This document shows, in pieces, positions 12,231 through 23,400 of a stretch of 64,000 bases of DNA. Position numbers and translations under genes: made by a program. Source of the stretch: Camillea tinctor (lineage: Eukaryota; Ascomycota; Sordariomycetes; Xylariales; Xylariaceae); contig MU394051.1 in NCBI GenBank assembly GCA_022578605.1, positions 1,661,664 through 1,725,663 of the forward strand, in the 5' to 3' direction. How positions within the stretch are numbered: position 1 is the stretch's first letter; the number at the start of each line of letters is the position of its first letter. The notes beneath the pieces are model-generated. The model did no database searches. It was not told where the DNA came from and worked only from the letters and a program-made list of their open reading frames with translations.

Positions 12231-13742
12231 TCAGTTTGTGATATCCGAGTTGTCAATCCCAAGATTTTCTAACAAGTTTGCCTTCAGCCCTTCTAACCAC
12301 CCCCTGACAAACTGCTCCTCATAGAAAGCCTCGTTGTAACATATGCTCACCCGCATCTGCTCGTCCCACCGCCAGGTGTGCACGTATAACTGCGCTGACA
12401 GCATCTGCACCGCCAACGCCGCATCTCGCACCTCGACATCCCCGTATCTTCTCTGGAAGTAGTTATCCAGGACACCCAGGTTACTCAGGTTTGGTTCCGT
12501 AGTAGGCGGCGCGCTTCCAAGCATAGCAGTCGCTTTCTCGACGTAGGGTACACGTACAAACAGAATATCGCTATCCGGCGGCGCCAGCGATTGCGAATAG
12601 CAGGCCTGGAAGGTCGACGCTAGTTCACTCCAGGATGCGGTCGGGTCCGCAATGAGCGGGAGAGCCACCATGCGGAGTGATGCCGCGTGCGCCTCGCCAT
12701 TGAAGGGCGGCGGGCAGTACCTCCGTAGGTCGAAGGCGGCCCATGATTTGTATTTCGGTGCTACGTCCGCCTTGGCTGTCTCTTCCACCGGTTTATAATA
12801 CCGGGCTGTCTCCAGGACGATCGAGGCGTGAAGTGCCGCGGCGAGCCGAATGCCCCGTGCCCGGCACGCCTCTAGAACTGCTGTCGTAACGGCTCTCGGA
12901 AACACTATCGCTGTCCGAACAGTGTCCCCTGGGACTGCCGGTGCGACAGGCAAGCCAATGGCAGGCGATCCGTCCATGAAAGGGGCGAGTAGTTCGTCAG
13001 CCTTACGCTCCAATTCTTCCTTAGGGACTGTAGGTGCACCGATTATTGTGTCCAGCGTGGGTACCAGATACTTCGCCTCGGCCCCTGCGGTGGCTAAACT
13101 AGATGGCAGCGAAGACGACAACGAGGGATTAGAACCCAAGAGGTCCATAAAGCTGTGCAGCATCATTGTCACACCCCGTCCATCCCAGCGCCAGTGTGAT
13201 GACACGATGGCCAGCTCGCTACTAGCAGGGATCCAATGGCAGGTAGCGTGTGCGGACGGGGCGATCTTGAGATGTCGAGAAAATAGTTCGTCGGCGGAGC
13301 GAACTTCTGTCTCGACGTGGAAAGTGGCAGCGGTCCAGCGCTGTAGATCATGATCGTCGACGAGAGGCTCGTAGCGTTTCTCATCTTCATGTAGTGTCAA
13401 AGCCACATCTGGATGGCGGCAGCGCAGGGCGCTCCAGGCGGAGCGGAGGCGTTGTTCTTGCACTATAGGTTCCGTGGCAGAGGGGAAGCTAAGCTGAAGC
13501 CAATGGACCATGACCCAGTGCTCGCGACCTAGAGGGGCGCCAGCCGCGGCAATGGATTTGAAAAGTTTATCATGGCAATCGAGAGGCCGACGCCAGTATC
13601 CGTTTTCCTGCGTCCAGGACATAGCTTTGATCTTGTCACTTCTGCGAACAGCCTCGAGGTTGAAGAGCCTGAAAGCTAGCCTATACCTCGGAGCCCCATA
13701 CCTTAGGATTTCAGGAAGGGGGGTTATGTATGTATTATCCAC
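12231..13742 (-). CDS. HxxxD acyltransferase, CAT/condensation-like fold (463-503 aa)
   Basis: Single-exon gene. The first in-frame ATG (13742) gives 503 aa. A second ATG at 13622 begins MSWTQENGYWRRPLD and matches where such enzymes usually start, so I consider 463 aa equally likely. The catalytic motif is SSHWRWDGRG (HxxxDG; His183 and Asp187 in the long form). The order N-lobe, HxxxDG, long C-lobe is that of the chloramphenicol acetyltransferase-like superfamily. I do not see the DFGWG motif of plant BAHD enzymes. The N-terminal part resembles trichothecene 15-O-acetyltransferase (Tri3)-type and alcohol acetyltransferase proteins. Such enzymes move an acyl group from CoA, or sometimes from a PKS carrier protein, onto a hydroxyl. 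In a cluster without a thioesterase it could tailor or release the product. It is divergently transcribed from the P450, about 315-435 bp apart. Confidence 0.85.
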   Translation of the reverse strand: MDNTYITPLPEILRYGAPRYRLAFRLFNLEAVRRSDKIKAMSWTQENGYWRRPLDCHDKLFKSIAAAGAPLGREHWVMVHWLQLSFPSATEPIVQEQRLRSAWSALRCRHPDVALTLHEDEKRYEPLVDDHDLQRWTAATFHVETEVRSADELFSRHLKIAPSAHATCHWIPASSELAIVSSHWRWDGRGVTMMLHSFMDLLGSNPSLSSSLPSSLATAGAEAKYLVPTLDTIIGAPTVPKEELERKADELLAPFMDGSPAIGLPVAPAVPGDTVRTAIVFPRAVTTAVLEACRARGIRLAAALHASIVLETARYYKPVEETAKADVAPKYKSWAAFDLRRYCPPPFNGEAHAASLRMVALPLIADPTASWSELASTFQACYSQSLAPPDSDILFVRVPYVEKATAMLGSAPPTTEPNLSNLGVLDNYFQRRYGDVEVRDAALAVQMLSAQLYVHTWRWDEQMRVSICYNEAFYEEQFVRGWLEGLKANLLENLGIDNSDITN

Positions 13743-14057
13743 CTAGGTAAATAGGGGTGTTTGTGTAGTCAGCTGCCCAGACTGGCATGGCTACCTATTA
13801 GAGGGGGGTACTTAACCGAGCCACCCAGTAAGAAACACAACCAACCCGGCCCTCTGTGATATCATGGGTGACCATGAAGGTCTATATTTAGTATGAAAGA
13901 AGTAGGCAGTTGGTAGTTTGAGAGGTACGCCACCTGTGGAGCTATAAATATGGAATACATAGGTGTTTTCCGTCTTGATTGTCTTTTGTCACACCTCAAC
14001 ACCTCTTTTTGACATGGCCATATTTATGCAAAAAGTATACAATTGAATCGAATCGAC
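13743..14057. promoter_or_regulatory. Divergent promoter between acyltransferase and P450
   Basis: This 315-bp stretch (435 bp if the acyltransferase starts at 13622) separates two genes transcribed away from each other. It carries a TATAAATA box at 13943-13950, 108 bp before the P450 ATG, and an ACCTAGGT palindrome overlapping the acyltransferase end (13741-13748). Shared control of the two genes is inferred. Confidence 0.6.
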
Positions 14058-15817
14058 ATGTCAGGGCTCTATCGTGACGGTGGTAGCATAGCAAGCTGGG
14101 TTGTGTCCCTTGCTGCCGTCGTCTCATTTTTGGTCGGTGTGATTTCCATTTTCTTTTCCGAGTGCGGATGGTCGTGAAACTAACAGGAAATCATTCGAAT
14201 TCCCAGTTATTCGGAAATATTATCTACAACTTGTGTTTCCATCCACTCGCACACGTCCCGGGTCCCTTTTGGGCTCGCGTCAGCGGTATTCCCTCGTGGT
14301 ACCATGCAATACGCGGGGATCGTCACCTATGGCTATGGAGGCAGTTTCATGTCTACGGCTATCGGATCAGGCCTGAGCCTAACACGGTGCTGTTTTGCGA
14401 CCCCGATGCGTATGCGGATATCTATAGCATGAAGTCTAATGTTCGACGTGCTCCCTTTTTTGCCGCCTTTAAAAGGGTTGAAAATGAGAATACCACGTTA
14501 ACTGAGATCGATGTGGCTAAACACGCCCGGAAACGCAAGTTGCTTGCCTTGAGCTTTACTGACCAGTCAGTTCGCGCAGCTTCAGAATTTGTGATTAAGC
14601 ATGTTGACCGCTGGGTTCAAATCATCTCGCAAGAAATCGGAGATTGCACAAACTGGTCTGCTCCTAAAGACTTTACCGAGCTTATAGATACCTTGGTTTT
14701 TGATATTATGGGCGATCTCAGCTTTGGCAAGTCCTTTGATATTAAAGAGCCTGGTATCAATCCTTTAAAAGTCATCCCGCACAACATTGCCCAGTATTTG
14801 CGATTCTATTACCCGGTATATCCCTTCCTTGATCCGTCCAATTTCCTGTTTACCTTCTGGTCATAATCTGTTAACAGCTTCGTGAAGATATGTCGCTCTC
14901 CCTTTCTACATCTATTGCTTTGGCTCAAGCCTCGGGGTTTAGATAAAGTCTTTGACCTCATTAGTCCGCCAGCTGTTCGTGAGTATAACGACTTTGTGTA
15001 TCAAAGCGTGACCGACCGAATTACCTTGCAACTTCGTCAATCCGAAAAGCGCCAAGATATGTTTCACTTCCTTTACGAAGCCCGAGACCCTGATACGGGT
15101 CAGCGGGCGTACGAAGAGGACGAGCTTAGAGCGGAATGCAGCTTATTAATCATGGCTGGGTCTGATACGGCCAGTATTAGTCTCTCAAGCATTTTCTTTT
15201 ATTTGACCGGCGACCCGGACCGGTGTCAAAAGCTTATACAAGAGATTCGCACTACTTTCAAATCAGTCGAGGAAATTATCTGGGGTCCGGCACTCCAGAG
15301 CTGCAATTACCTCCGGGCTTGCATTGACGAGGGCATGCGGCTCACTCCCGCCGTTGCGAGCGAGCACCCGCGCGAGGTACTTGCCGGCGGGTTGAGCATC
15401 CACGGGGAGCACTACCCAGCAGGCACTATCGTGGGAACAGTGCCGTGGGCTAGTTCTCGTAACCGGGACGTGTACGGAGACGACGCAGAGGCGTTTCGGC
15501 CAGAGCGCTGGATCGTGGACGCATCCCCTGGTGGTGCGAGTAAGGAGGACATAGCCCGGTACAAATCTGGCTTTCACCCCTTCCTTTCTGGACCTGGTGG
15601 CTGTATCGGGAAGCACCTAGCTATGATGGAGATGTCCCTTATTGTCGCCCGCACGCTGTTTCGCCTGAATATCAGACGTGCGCCCGGTTCTACTCTGGGA
15701 GGGGGACAGCCGAGCCTTGGGTGGGGTGCTTCCGACGAGACCCAGTTACACATCGAGGATGCTTACGTTTCGCTTCGTCATGGGCCTATAGTGCAGTTCA
15801 AGAAGAGAGCGTTGTAA
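14058..15817 (+). CDS. Cytochrome P450 monooxygenase (about 539 aa)
   Basis: The preferred model is join(14058..14138,14207..14815,14888..15817), 539 aa. Intron 1 is uncertain: a GTGTGA donor at 14137 with acceptor AACAG at 14186 also keeps frame. Intron 2 (14816-14887) has GTATAT and ...GTGAAG ends. An N-terminal membrane anchor is followed by FHPLAHVPGP. I-helix AGSDTAS, K-helix EGMR (ExxR), FRPERW and the heme loop FLSGPGGCIG with Cys469 are present. The heme loop has Gly467 where FxxGxRxCxG has Arg; it is encoded by GGT, one base from CGT. All other landmarks are intact, so I call it a functional microsomal P450 with low confidence about activity. The fold type resembles benzoate 4-monooxygenase or isotrichodermin-hydroxylase-like fungal P450s. 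Hydroxylation of the polyketide is inferred. The 3' part from about 15.27 kb is visibly GC-richer than the 5' part. Confidence 0.86.
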
Positions 15818-17596
15818 TAAACTTACGAGGGGGTGAGATTCTCAATAACATCGAAAGGCGGTTTGTGTGCTTACACAAGTACTTCATGCGATCTGCACGC
15901 CTACACATCTAATGACAACGGTAGCAGAAGAGTCAGACCAGCCGTAGCAACAGATCCCCGCTAATGTCACCGCACTCATGATATACGATGCTACCTGCAT
16001 CTCACTAGTTGATACCTTCATCCCTTACCTTATCGTCCGAGCTCCACCTTTGCGGTTGACCGACATTAGAAGGTATACGGTTAGTTTAGTCCAGCTTCAA
16101 AAGGCGGGCTTCTCGGTCATCGGATCCCTCACGAATGTATATGCTATGTATCAAAGGATAACAAATGAAAATGGAACAGAAAGGAAGATGTTCTATAAGT
16201 TAAGTGATCTTCAGTCATATCAGGTCATGGCTCGCGCCTGTAAAAGAAGATAGGTGATTAAAGTATGCAATACTACGTCGACAGCCTTTTAAAGGTACAG
16301 TTGTTTGAAGGATTTCGTAGTATCATAATTGCCGGCACCAAAATCTATGATGGTTCTGTATATTAGGTGATTGCTGACCACCATCGTCGGAATCAATTAT
16401 TGGAACAGGCAAAAAAAAGAAAAAGGCCCTAGAGTAGAAAGGGAGGGAGGGTTCCACGTCGTTGAGTTGTACGAAGTACTATACTTTAGCCCGTAAGATG
16501 ATATAATTGATATGTGGAGCATTTGAACTACACTAGGTCAAATTTATAACATGATTGGATGTTGCAACGGTAAGACGAACAGCCAATCATAACCCCTGTA
16601 TATGTACCCCCACTCTTTTAAACCTATTATAGTAACTTTCTTAATATTTTAAGCCTGTCAGATTTCTCTTGTTCCCTCTTCTTCCCTAGACTCCCTCTGC
16701 ACCGCATTCTCCCCTTCTACCAAGCCTCTTTTTCTTAAGCGGAAGGCAATATAAGGACCCCGGATTTTTCACTATATTGCTGTTGTAACGCAGGTGTCAC
16801 GATGGTTGCCTTAGTTCTAATATAGTAGGTCACACAGGTAGGAATCTGCAATGCACATGCGCTGGAAGCGACCGCTGCCAAGTGATGGAGGAGCAAAAAA
16901 CACCACCCTTCAAGAAAAAATGCAAGCCTCGTCAGCGAAGCGATACCGTGACATATATTATTATGACGATTTCTTGCTTCATTGGGTGTCTTGTCTGTTC
17001 AATCACAGTATAATAAGCGAAAAGAAGGATTCCATGTAACCCCTCCTGCCCCTCCTCTACACGACGGGACCGAAAATCTCACTTGGCGGGAAGCCTGGAG
17101 GCTTTCAGATGGTAGGCTGAAGGCGGGGAGGGGGGTGCGTGAACCAGGAACATCCATCCAAAGTACCTTGGTAGGTAGTAAAGGCATTAATGCTGACCAG
17201 GAAAATACCTATAACCTGAAAATAATTGACTCTATCCTTTCCCCAGGCCGCATGGCCCGGCTTGTGATTTGAAGTAAATACCTATCTATGCACAACACAG
17301 CTCCGCCTACTATAGGTTCACAATTGCTAGGTCCAGATAGCTTCATTATCCGAATGCTCGCTTAGGTGATGTAACTGTCAATTAGGTCGTTATTTTTATC
17401 TACAATTATACTAATCCCCCCTACAATACAAGTCTAATCAACATAGGGGCTGAGGTTGTATTTCCCACAAACCACCTGCATAATACGACCCTAAATATGC
17501 TGCCTTTGCTTCCTTCCCAAGACTGTTGACCCCCCCAGAGGTGAGATCCCACGCTGGATATAGCTATGCGCGCGTGCAAAGGAACAAAATTACTCG
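15818..17596. other. Intergenic between convergent P450 and 7TM genes
   Basis: About 1.8 kb without a gene I can support. Open frames of 60-96 codons near 15978-16253 and 16851-17272 show no motif or family resemblance. Confidence 0.45.
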
Positions 17597-18935
17597 TCAT
17601 GTTACCTGCACACTCCTAGAAACCATAATCGAGCGCGATGGGATATCGCCCATCGCGTGTGCTTCGACGAAACCATTGGTGGAGGCCGAGGCAGCATGGG
17701 CATGTATGTCGCTCTCAACTTCACCCATGCGATAATATTCTGATCGGTCCGTTAGGTCTTTGGCGTTATGGCCGCCTATCACACCACTATGACCGGAACT
17801 TTCGGACACACTGAATCCTACGGCGCGCTTTATCCGTTTGATCGCTTTTCGAGACAGACTGAGCAAGGGGCCATATGTAGGCAAACAGGCGCACAGGACC
17901 GCAATCCCCAGCTGAATCGATGAGAGGACCTGGACTTGATTGATCTGGACGGTGTCAGGGGCATGAGGGTTCCAGATGTAGACCATGCGGACTATGCTCG
18001 CAACACACACCCTATTGATAGAGGGAGAAGAGAATGTCAGTGAGAGGCTAATGAGGTAGGAAAATAAGAACCAGACGCAAAATTAACTTACAGGCCACCC
18101 AGGAGGAAAATACTCGCAACGGACCACTTTTGCGCCGTGCGTAGCCTGAGACGGTGTACCATCACGACTGGCAAACCCAGAACCAGCACGTCCAAGAAGA
18201 AATTGGTCAACTCGTATCCGAGCCAGAGAGGCCCGCTAGGGATGCAGTATTCTGTCGAACCCAAATACTCCCAGAGGGCGCTCGGGGGGTTGCACTGAAA
18301 GGCATTACAGAAGGTGGTGACGAGGAGCCAGACGATGCAAAGCGAGGAAACAGTCCAGTTCCACTGCTGGAATGTTTTGGAAATGGAGAATATCTCACGG
18401 TAGAAAGCTAGAATGGAGAGCTTGACCGATGTGATAGCAAAACCAAAGAATAAGTCCCCAATATAGAGCTCCTTGTGAACTCCAGTTAGCTAGGTAGCTT
18501 CAAGGGGGATAAGAGAGGATAGATAGATGAAAGATCCAGGTATTAGTCCTCATTTACTCACTTTTAGCATTACCGGCGCCCATTCCGCCCCTCCGTTTGC
18601 GTAGTTAGCTATTATCTCGTTCAGGTCATATGTTCCGGGTCCCGGACCAGCAACAATATCTATAAGTGTTTTTTGGATGTCAGTTTCACTTTTAGATAGA
18701 AATTGTGAAGAATTCTTCTGATGTTGTAGGTTATAAAGGACATACATTCCAGAATCAAGCCAGTGTCTACGATTATCATCGCGAGGCCGAACAGGATTAA
18801 CCAGTCCGACCATGACAATGGTATCCTAGCCCATCTCCGAAGGGCGAGTCGAATCGCGACCGAGACAACGGATATCACTATCATGAATATAGCGGCCCCG
18901 AAGTTAGCGGTGCCGCTGGCCCCGAGCTCTTTCAT
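17597..18935 (-). CDS. Seven-transmembrane rhodopsin/PTH11-type membrane protein (360 aa)
   Basis: The model is complement(join(17597..18011,18092..18471,18562..18659,18746..18935)), 1083 nt, 360 aa. Exon ends are GTATGT, GTGAGT and GTAAGT donors with AG acceptors. Seven hydrophobic helices are visible: FGAAIFMIVISVVSVAI, WLILFGLAMIIVDTGLI, FFGFAITSVKLSILAFY, SLCIVWLLVTTFCNAF, TNFFLDVLVLGLPVVMV, VASIFLLGGLVCVASIV, and a last one around QVLSSIQLGIAVLCACLP. Family landmarks include KLSILAFYRE at the end of helix 3, FQCNPP, and the cytoplasmic tail after LSRKAIKRIKRA. Such proteins are abundant in filamentous fungi as integral membrane or GPCR-like proteins of mostly unknown ligand. No N-terminal CFEM domain is present. 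The gene faces away from the PKS across a 1.5-kb promoter region. Confidence 0.85.
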
Positions 18936-20223
18936 AACGAGATGGTGGATGTGCGGTGTGAGCGGTATTGATATTTAGGAAGTCATCGAGTCGTCAAGCC
19001 ATGGTATTACGGCAGCAAGAACCGGCAGTGTTGGGGAAGAAAAAGAGTCCAACAGAATACGGGGTGGTGTGGTTCGTCTTTAACTACGTAGGCCTACTTG
19101 GTACGCCACCTACCTCCCTTATTGGATAACAGCTTACTGAGACCGTCCTCGACACAATGCAACGGATAATAGCCCAGGTTGAGGCGCCTCACTCCCGCAG
19201 GAAGGACCTAGCAGATCTTGACACACACTCCGGCATCTGCGTATTGGTGTTTAGCATCCATCAATTAGTCAATATCGTGGTATAGGGGGATTAGAATATC
19301 AAACCTGCAGGCTTGGTAGTATCTATTTTGGTGTATGTGTATAAGAGTTGACTACCCTGCCAGTGTAACAATTAGATTCAGATGCCTGTTTTATTTACCA
19401 TGATCTGATTAGCGGAATCCTCGCTGCCTCGCCCCCAGCCTACATATAAATGTATAGCCAAGTAGTTAACTGGCCGATGCCATTGAAATATATGGTAGTG
19501 TAAGCGCCATGTCTCCATCCGTCGGGGTAAATCTTGTCCTTATGTGGAACATGGCAAGTTGGCCCCCAATTTTCTGCGAGCAAAACGGCTCAAATCACAT
19601 TGAATAGTCTCACAAATTCCCGATCCATGACTGCATATCTGCACTATTCGGTTCTGAAATAGGGCAGTATCTATCTGAGTTACTACTACTCTGGTTCGAC
19701 GTGCATGGGCTTTAACCGAGAATGTTTGGGGATGTACATATGAGCTAGGCTAGTCAACTGCACGAAGGCGTCAGATCGCCAGCTCTCATAACTCAGAAGC
19801 GAGAAAGAAAGCAACGCTGACAACTTCAATTGAGGCTGTACATCCCTATACCATCAAACTAGTTAGTTACATATCCTACGAACTCCTTCTCAGAATTGAC
19901 GGAGACTTTTTATAAATTTTATCAAACAAGTTGCTGATACTTATGAATTACCATAATTAATATCAAAAAGCTAGGTACCTACTCACCATGAAGATGTATA
20001 AAAGATCTTAATCAAATAAGTTTAGAATAAATAATATAGTAACCTTTTGCTTACGACATCTTATAATACGTTTTGTCAAAGTAGCATAAAGATTTCCACG
20101 CTAAACTGTCGTTAAACGTCACATAAGAATAAAAAAGAATCCAATAAAATTTTATAGATTTCCCATGGTGTCTCATTATAAAGTATAGTATCTAGGTACT
20201 ATCGAGATACGGTCGTAGCTAGG

Positions 20224-20298
20224 ATTATACCCATTCCTGCATGGAACTTCGTGACTAACCTAGGGAATTATACTTATTCCTGCACGGTACTTCATGAC
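20224..20298. repeat. Imperfect 32-bp direct repeat upstream of the PKS
   Basis: Copy 1 (20224-20255) and copy 2 (20267-20298) begin 43 bp apart. Both share ATTATAC, then ATTCCTGCA, GG, ACTTC and TGAC in register, with about five mismatches in 32. The centre (TTCCTGCAYGGWACTTC) is conserved best. A regulator-binding tandem site is a reasonable reading, unproven. Confidence 0.7.
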
Positions 20299-20328
20299 GG
20301 GGATGTGGAAGGCACTGGGGAAGAATGA

Positions 20329-20335
20329 TATAAAT
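20329..20335 (+). promoter_or_regulatory. Candidate TATA box of the PKS
   Basis: TATAAAT lies 107 bp upstream of the PKS start codon, a similar spacing to the TATA-like elements of the P450 and the secreted-protein gene in this window. Confidence 0.45.
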
Positions 20336-20441
20336 TCGCAATAAGTTATTGATTGAATGGGCTATAGCAAGATCGTGGTCGGTCAATTGACTCCCTTTTC
20401 CTATCACACTATCTACTATACTATTTGATCGAGCTTTTGTA

Positions 20442-23400
20442 ATGGATCAAGTCAGGAATGGCGGCCCTTCAACGGGCCCTAATGGCGTTCCAGCCGCTCA
20501 AATTGACAAACTGGAACCTATCGCCGTCACTGGCTTCTCTATGCTCTTCCCAGAGGATGCTACGTCCTCGGAGGGTCTTTGGGATATCCTCCTGAAAGGT
20601 AGAAACGTCATGACTGAGGTACCTCCAGATCGGTTCAACATCAATGGCTTCTACCATCCAGACCCTACGCGTCCTGACACTGTGTGTACCTTCCCCCAAC
20701 TCTTAAAAAAGGTGAATTGGTACTAAATCTTGAATAGATCAATGCTCGAGGCGGTCACTTTGTGAAGGAAGATATCGCTGCTTTCGACGCACCCTTCTTT
20801 TCTATGAATCCTTTGGAGGTGGAAAGCATGGACCCGCAGCAGAGACTCTTGCTCGAGGCATCATACCACGCTCTTGAAAATGGTAAGCCTATTTACGTTA
20901 GCCACTGGAGTTTTCATTTGCTAAGATCGGTCCTGTATCTCAGCTGGCGTACCAATACACAAGGTAGCTGGATCGAAGAGCGGTGTTTATGTGGGCAGCA
21001 TAGGTGTTGACTACAACACTCTCTTCGAAGGTGATGAGGAGATACAGCCCGTCTACAAGGCGACAGGTAATGCAGATGCTATTCTGGCAAATAGGATCAG
21101 CTGGTTCTACGATATGAGAGGCCCCAGTATGACAATTGAAACAGCATGCTCCAGTAGCATGGTAGCACTCCACCTTGCTTGTCAAGGCCTTCGAGCAGGT
21201 GAATCGAAAATGGTAAGTTTTAGTTGATAGGGTGCTGATATTGGAAAGTATACTGATCTTGATTAAAGAGTCTCGTGGCTGGCTCACAGCTCTATCTCGA
21301 GCCCCGCACAAGTGCCATTTCATTGTCCTCTCTCGGATTTATGTCACCTGATAGTCGTTGCTTCAGCTTCGATGATAAAGGAAATGGGTATGCAAAGGGC
21401 GAAGGCGTTGGTGTCTTAGTCCTCAAGCCCCTAAAAGATGCGCTTGCAGATGGGGATACCATCCGTGCCATCATCCGCTCGACCATTACGAATCAAGATG
21501 GTTGGACACCTGGAATCACGCAACCCAGCCTGAATGCCCAAGAGGAACAAATTCGTGAGGCCTATCGGATTGGTGGTCTTGATCTCCGCAGCACTCTGCT
21601 ATTTGAAGCTCATGGAACTGGCACCGCCATGGGAGACCCGATCGAAGCCGAAGCCATCAAGAGGGTCTTTCAGGAGTATCGAAGCCGGGAAGATCCCTTG
21701 TACGTAGGCTCCATCAAATCCAATATCGGACATCTTGAAGCAGTTGCGGGGATTGCTGGGGTCATCAAAGTAATACTTTGCCTTGAAAGGGGAATCATTC
21801 CTCCTATTTCTGGCTTTGAGACTGTGAATCGCAGACTGAACGCGGACGAATGGCATCTGCGATTCCCTGCTGAGCCTGTCCCGTGGCCTTGCAGCGGCCT
21901 CCGCCGTGCTTCGGTCAATTCTTTCGGATACGGAGGTTCTAACGCCCACGTAATTCTGGATGACGCGTATAATTATATGCGCGAGCGAAACCTTCAGGGG
22001 AATCATTGTACTGTGGGGGAACCACCTACAACCGTGTTTTCAAGGAATAGCCCTCTTAATAACGGCGAGACAGATAATGCTTCAACGTGCGACAACGTAC
22101 GCAGGAACCAAGTACAGAATGGACACACTAGTAGCGCTGTTAACGGAAATACGAGGAGCACTATGCACCTTTTCGTATTGTCTACCTCAGACGCAGCAGG
22201 AATCGAAAGACTTGGATCCGTATACCGAGACTACTTGTCTCAGAGACACCTTGTAACTGATGCTTCTAGTTTTCTCTCAAATCTTGCCTTCACGCTTTCT
22301 GAAAAAAGGAGCCGGCTTTCCTGGAAGTCATACGTTGTTGCAAGTTCTTACGATGACTTGGTGGCAAAGCTCGATGGCATCCCAAAGCCTTTGCGGTCAT
22401 CCGTATCTCCAAGGCTGAACTTCATATTCACAGGCCAAGGAGCACAATGGACGGGAATGGGCTTAGAACTGATCTCTCATCCTATTTCCAGAGAATGCCT
22501 CATCCAGGCGGAAAAGCACTTCCTGTCTCTAGGAAGTGATTGGTCACTCATCGAGGAGCTAGAGAGAGACAGCAAATCGTCAAGATTGAGTGATCCTTTC
22601 CTCGCTCAACCGGTTTGCACTGCCATTCAAGTCGCCTTAGTTGAACTTCTTGCATCTTGGGACGTGCATCCTCAAGGTGTTGTTGGTCATTCGTCGGGTG
22701 AAATCGCAGCGGCCTTTTGTGCCGGTGCTATTAGCAAAGAGGCGGCTTGGACAACTGCTTACTTTCGCGGAGCGCTTGCGGCCAAGCTTGTCGCGGCATC
22801 CGCAAAATCGAAAAATCGCGGCGCAATGATGTCTGTGCAGCTTTCAGATTCAGAACTTCATCCATATCTTGAAGCGCTTGCGGAAAATGGGCAACAAGAC
22901 GAGGTGTCTATCGGGTGCGAGAATAGTCCATCCAACATTACATTGACTGGGTTGGAGACTGCGATAGACTTTCTGAAGGAACGATTTGATAACGACGGCA
23001 TCTTCTCCAGAAAACTAGCAATACCAGTTGCCTATCACTCTCATCATATGCAGGCAATAGCGGACGAGTACCTCGGCCATCTTCAGTCGATACATAAGCC
23101 ACAGCCCTCATCACAGGGGCAGATAAAGGAGCATAACCCGGTTTTTGTATCAACTGTAACAGGTAATATAATTGCCTTAAATGAGCTCTCCGAGCCAGAA
23201 TATTGGGTCAGAAACTTGGTTTCACGGGTTAGATTCGCTGAGGCCGTAGCTCAGCTTCATCCAACTTCTCCCGATGATCCCCTAGAAAATCAAATCAATT
23301 ACTGCATAGAAGTCGGACCGCATCCTGCCATGCAGAGATCCGTTATGGATACAATTTCAAACACGGGGGACATCAAATATGATGCTACACTTCGGCGTGG

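Larger units (their letters stand above)
18936..20441. promoter_or_regulatory. Divergent promoter region between 7TM gene and PKS
   Basis: This 1.5-kb region without coding capacity lies between two genes transcribed outward. The part next to the PKS carries a pair of imperfect 32-bp direct repeats (20224-20255 and 20267-20298) and a TATAAAT element at 20329-20335, 107 bp before the PKS ATG. The middle is AT-rich. Confidence 0.6.

Noticed and set aside
12850..13353. 167-codon frame on the plus strand
   Set aside because: Antisense shadow of the acyltransferase; composition follows its third codon positions and no motif is present.
14058..15817. P450 as a pseudogene because it appears as two frames
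   Set aside because: The break at 14816-14887 is removed by a regular 72-nt intron that restores the normal chain length and motif order.
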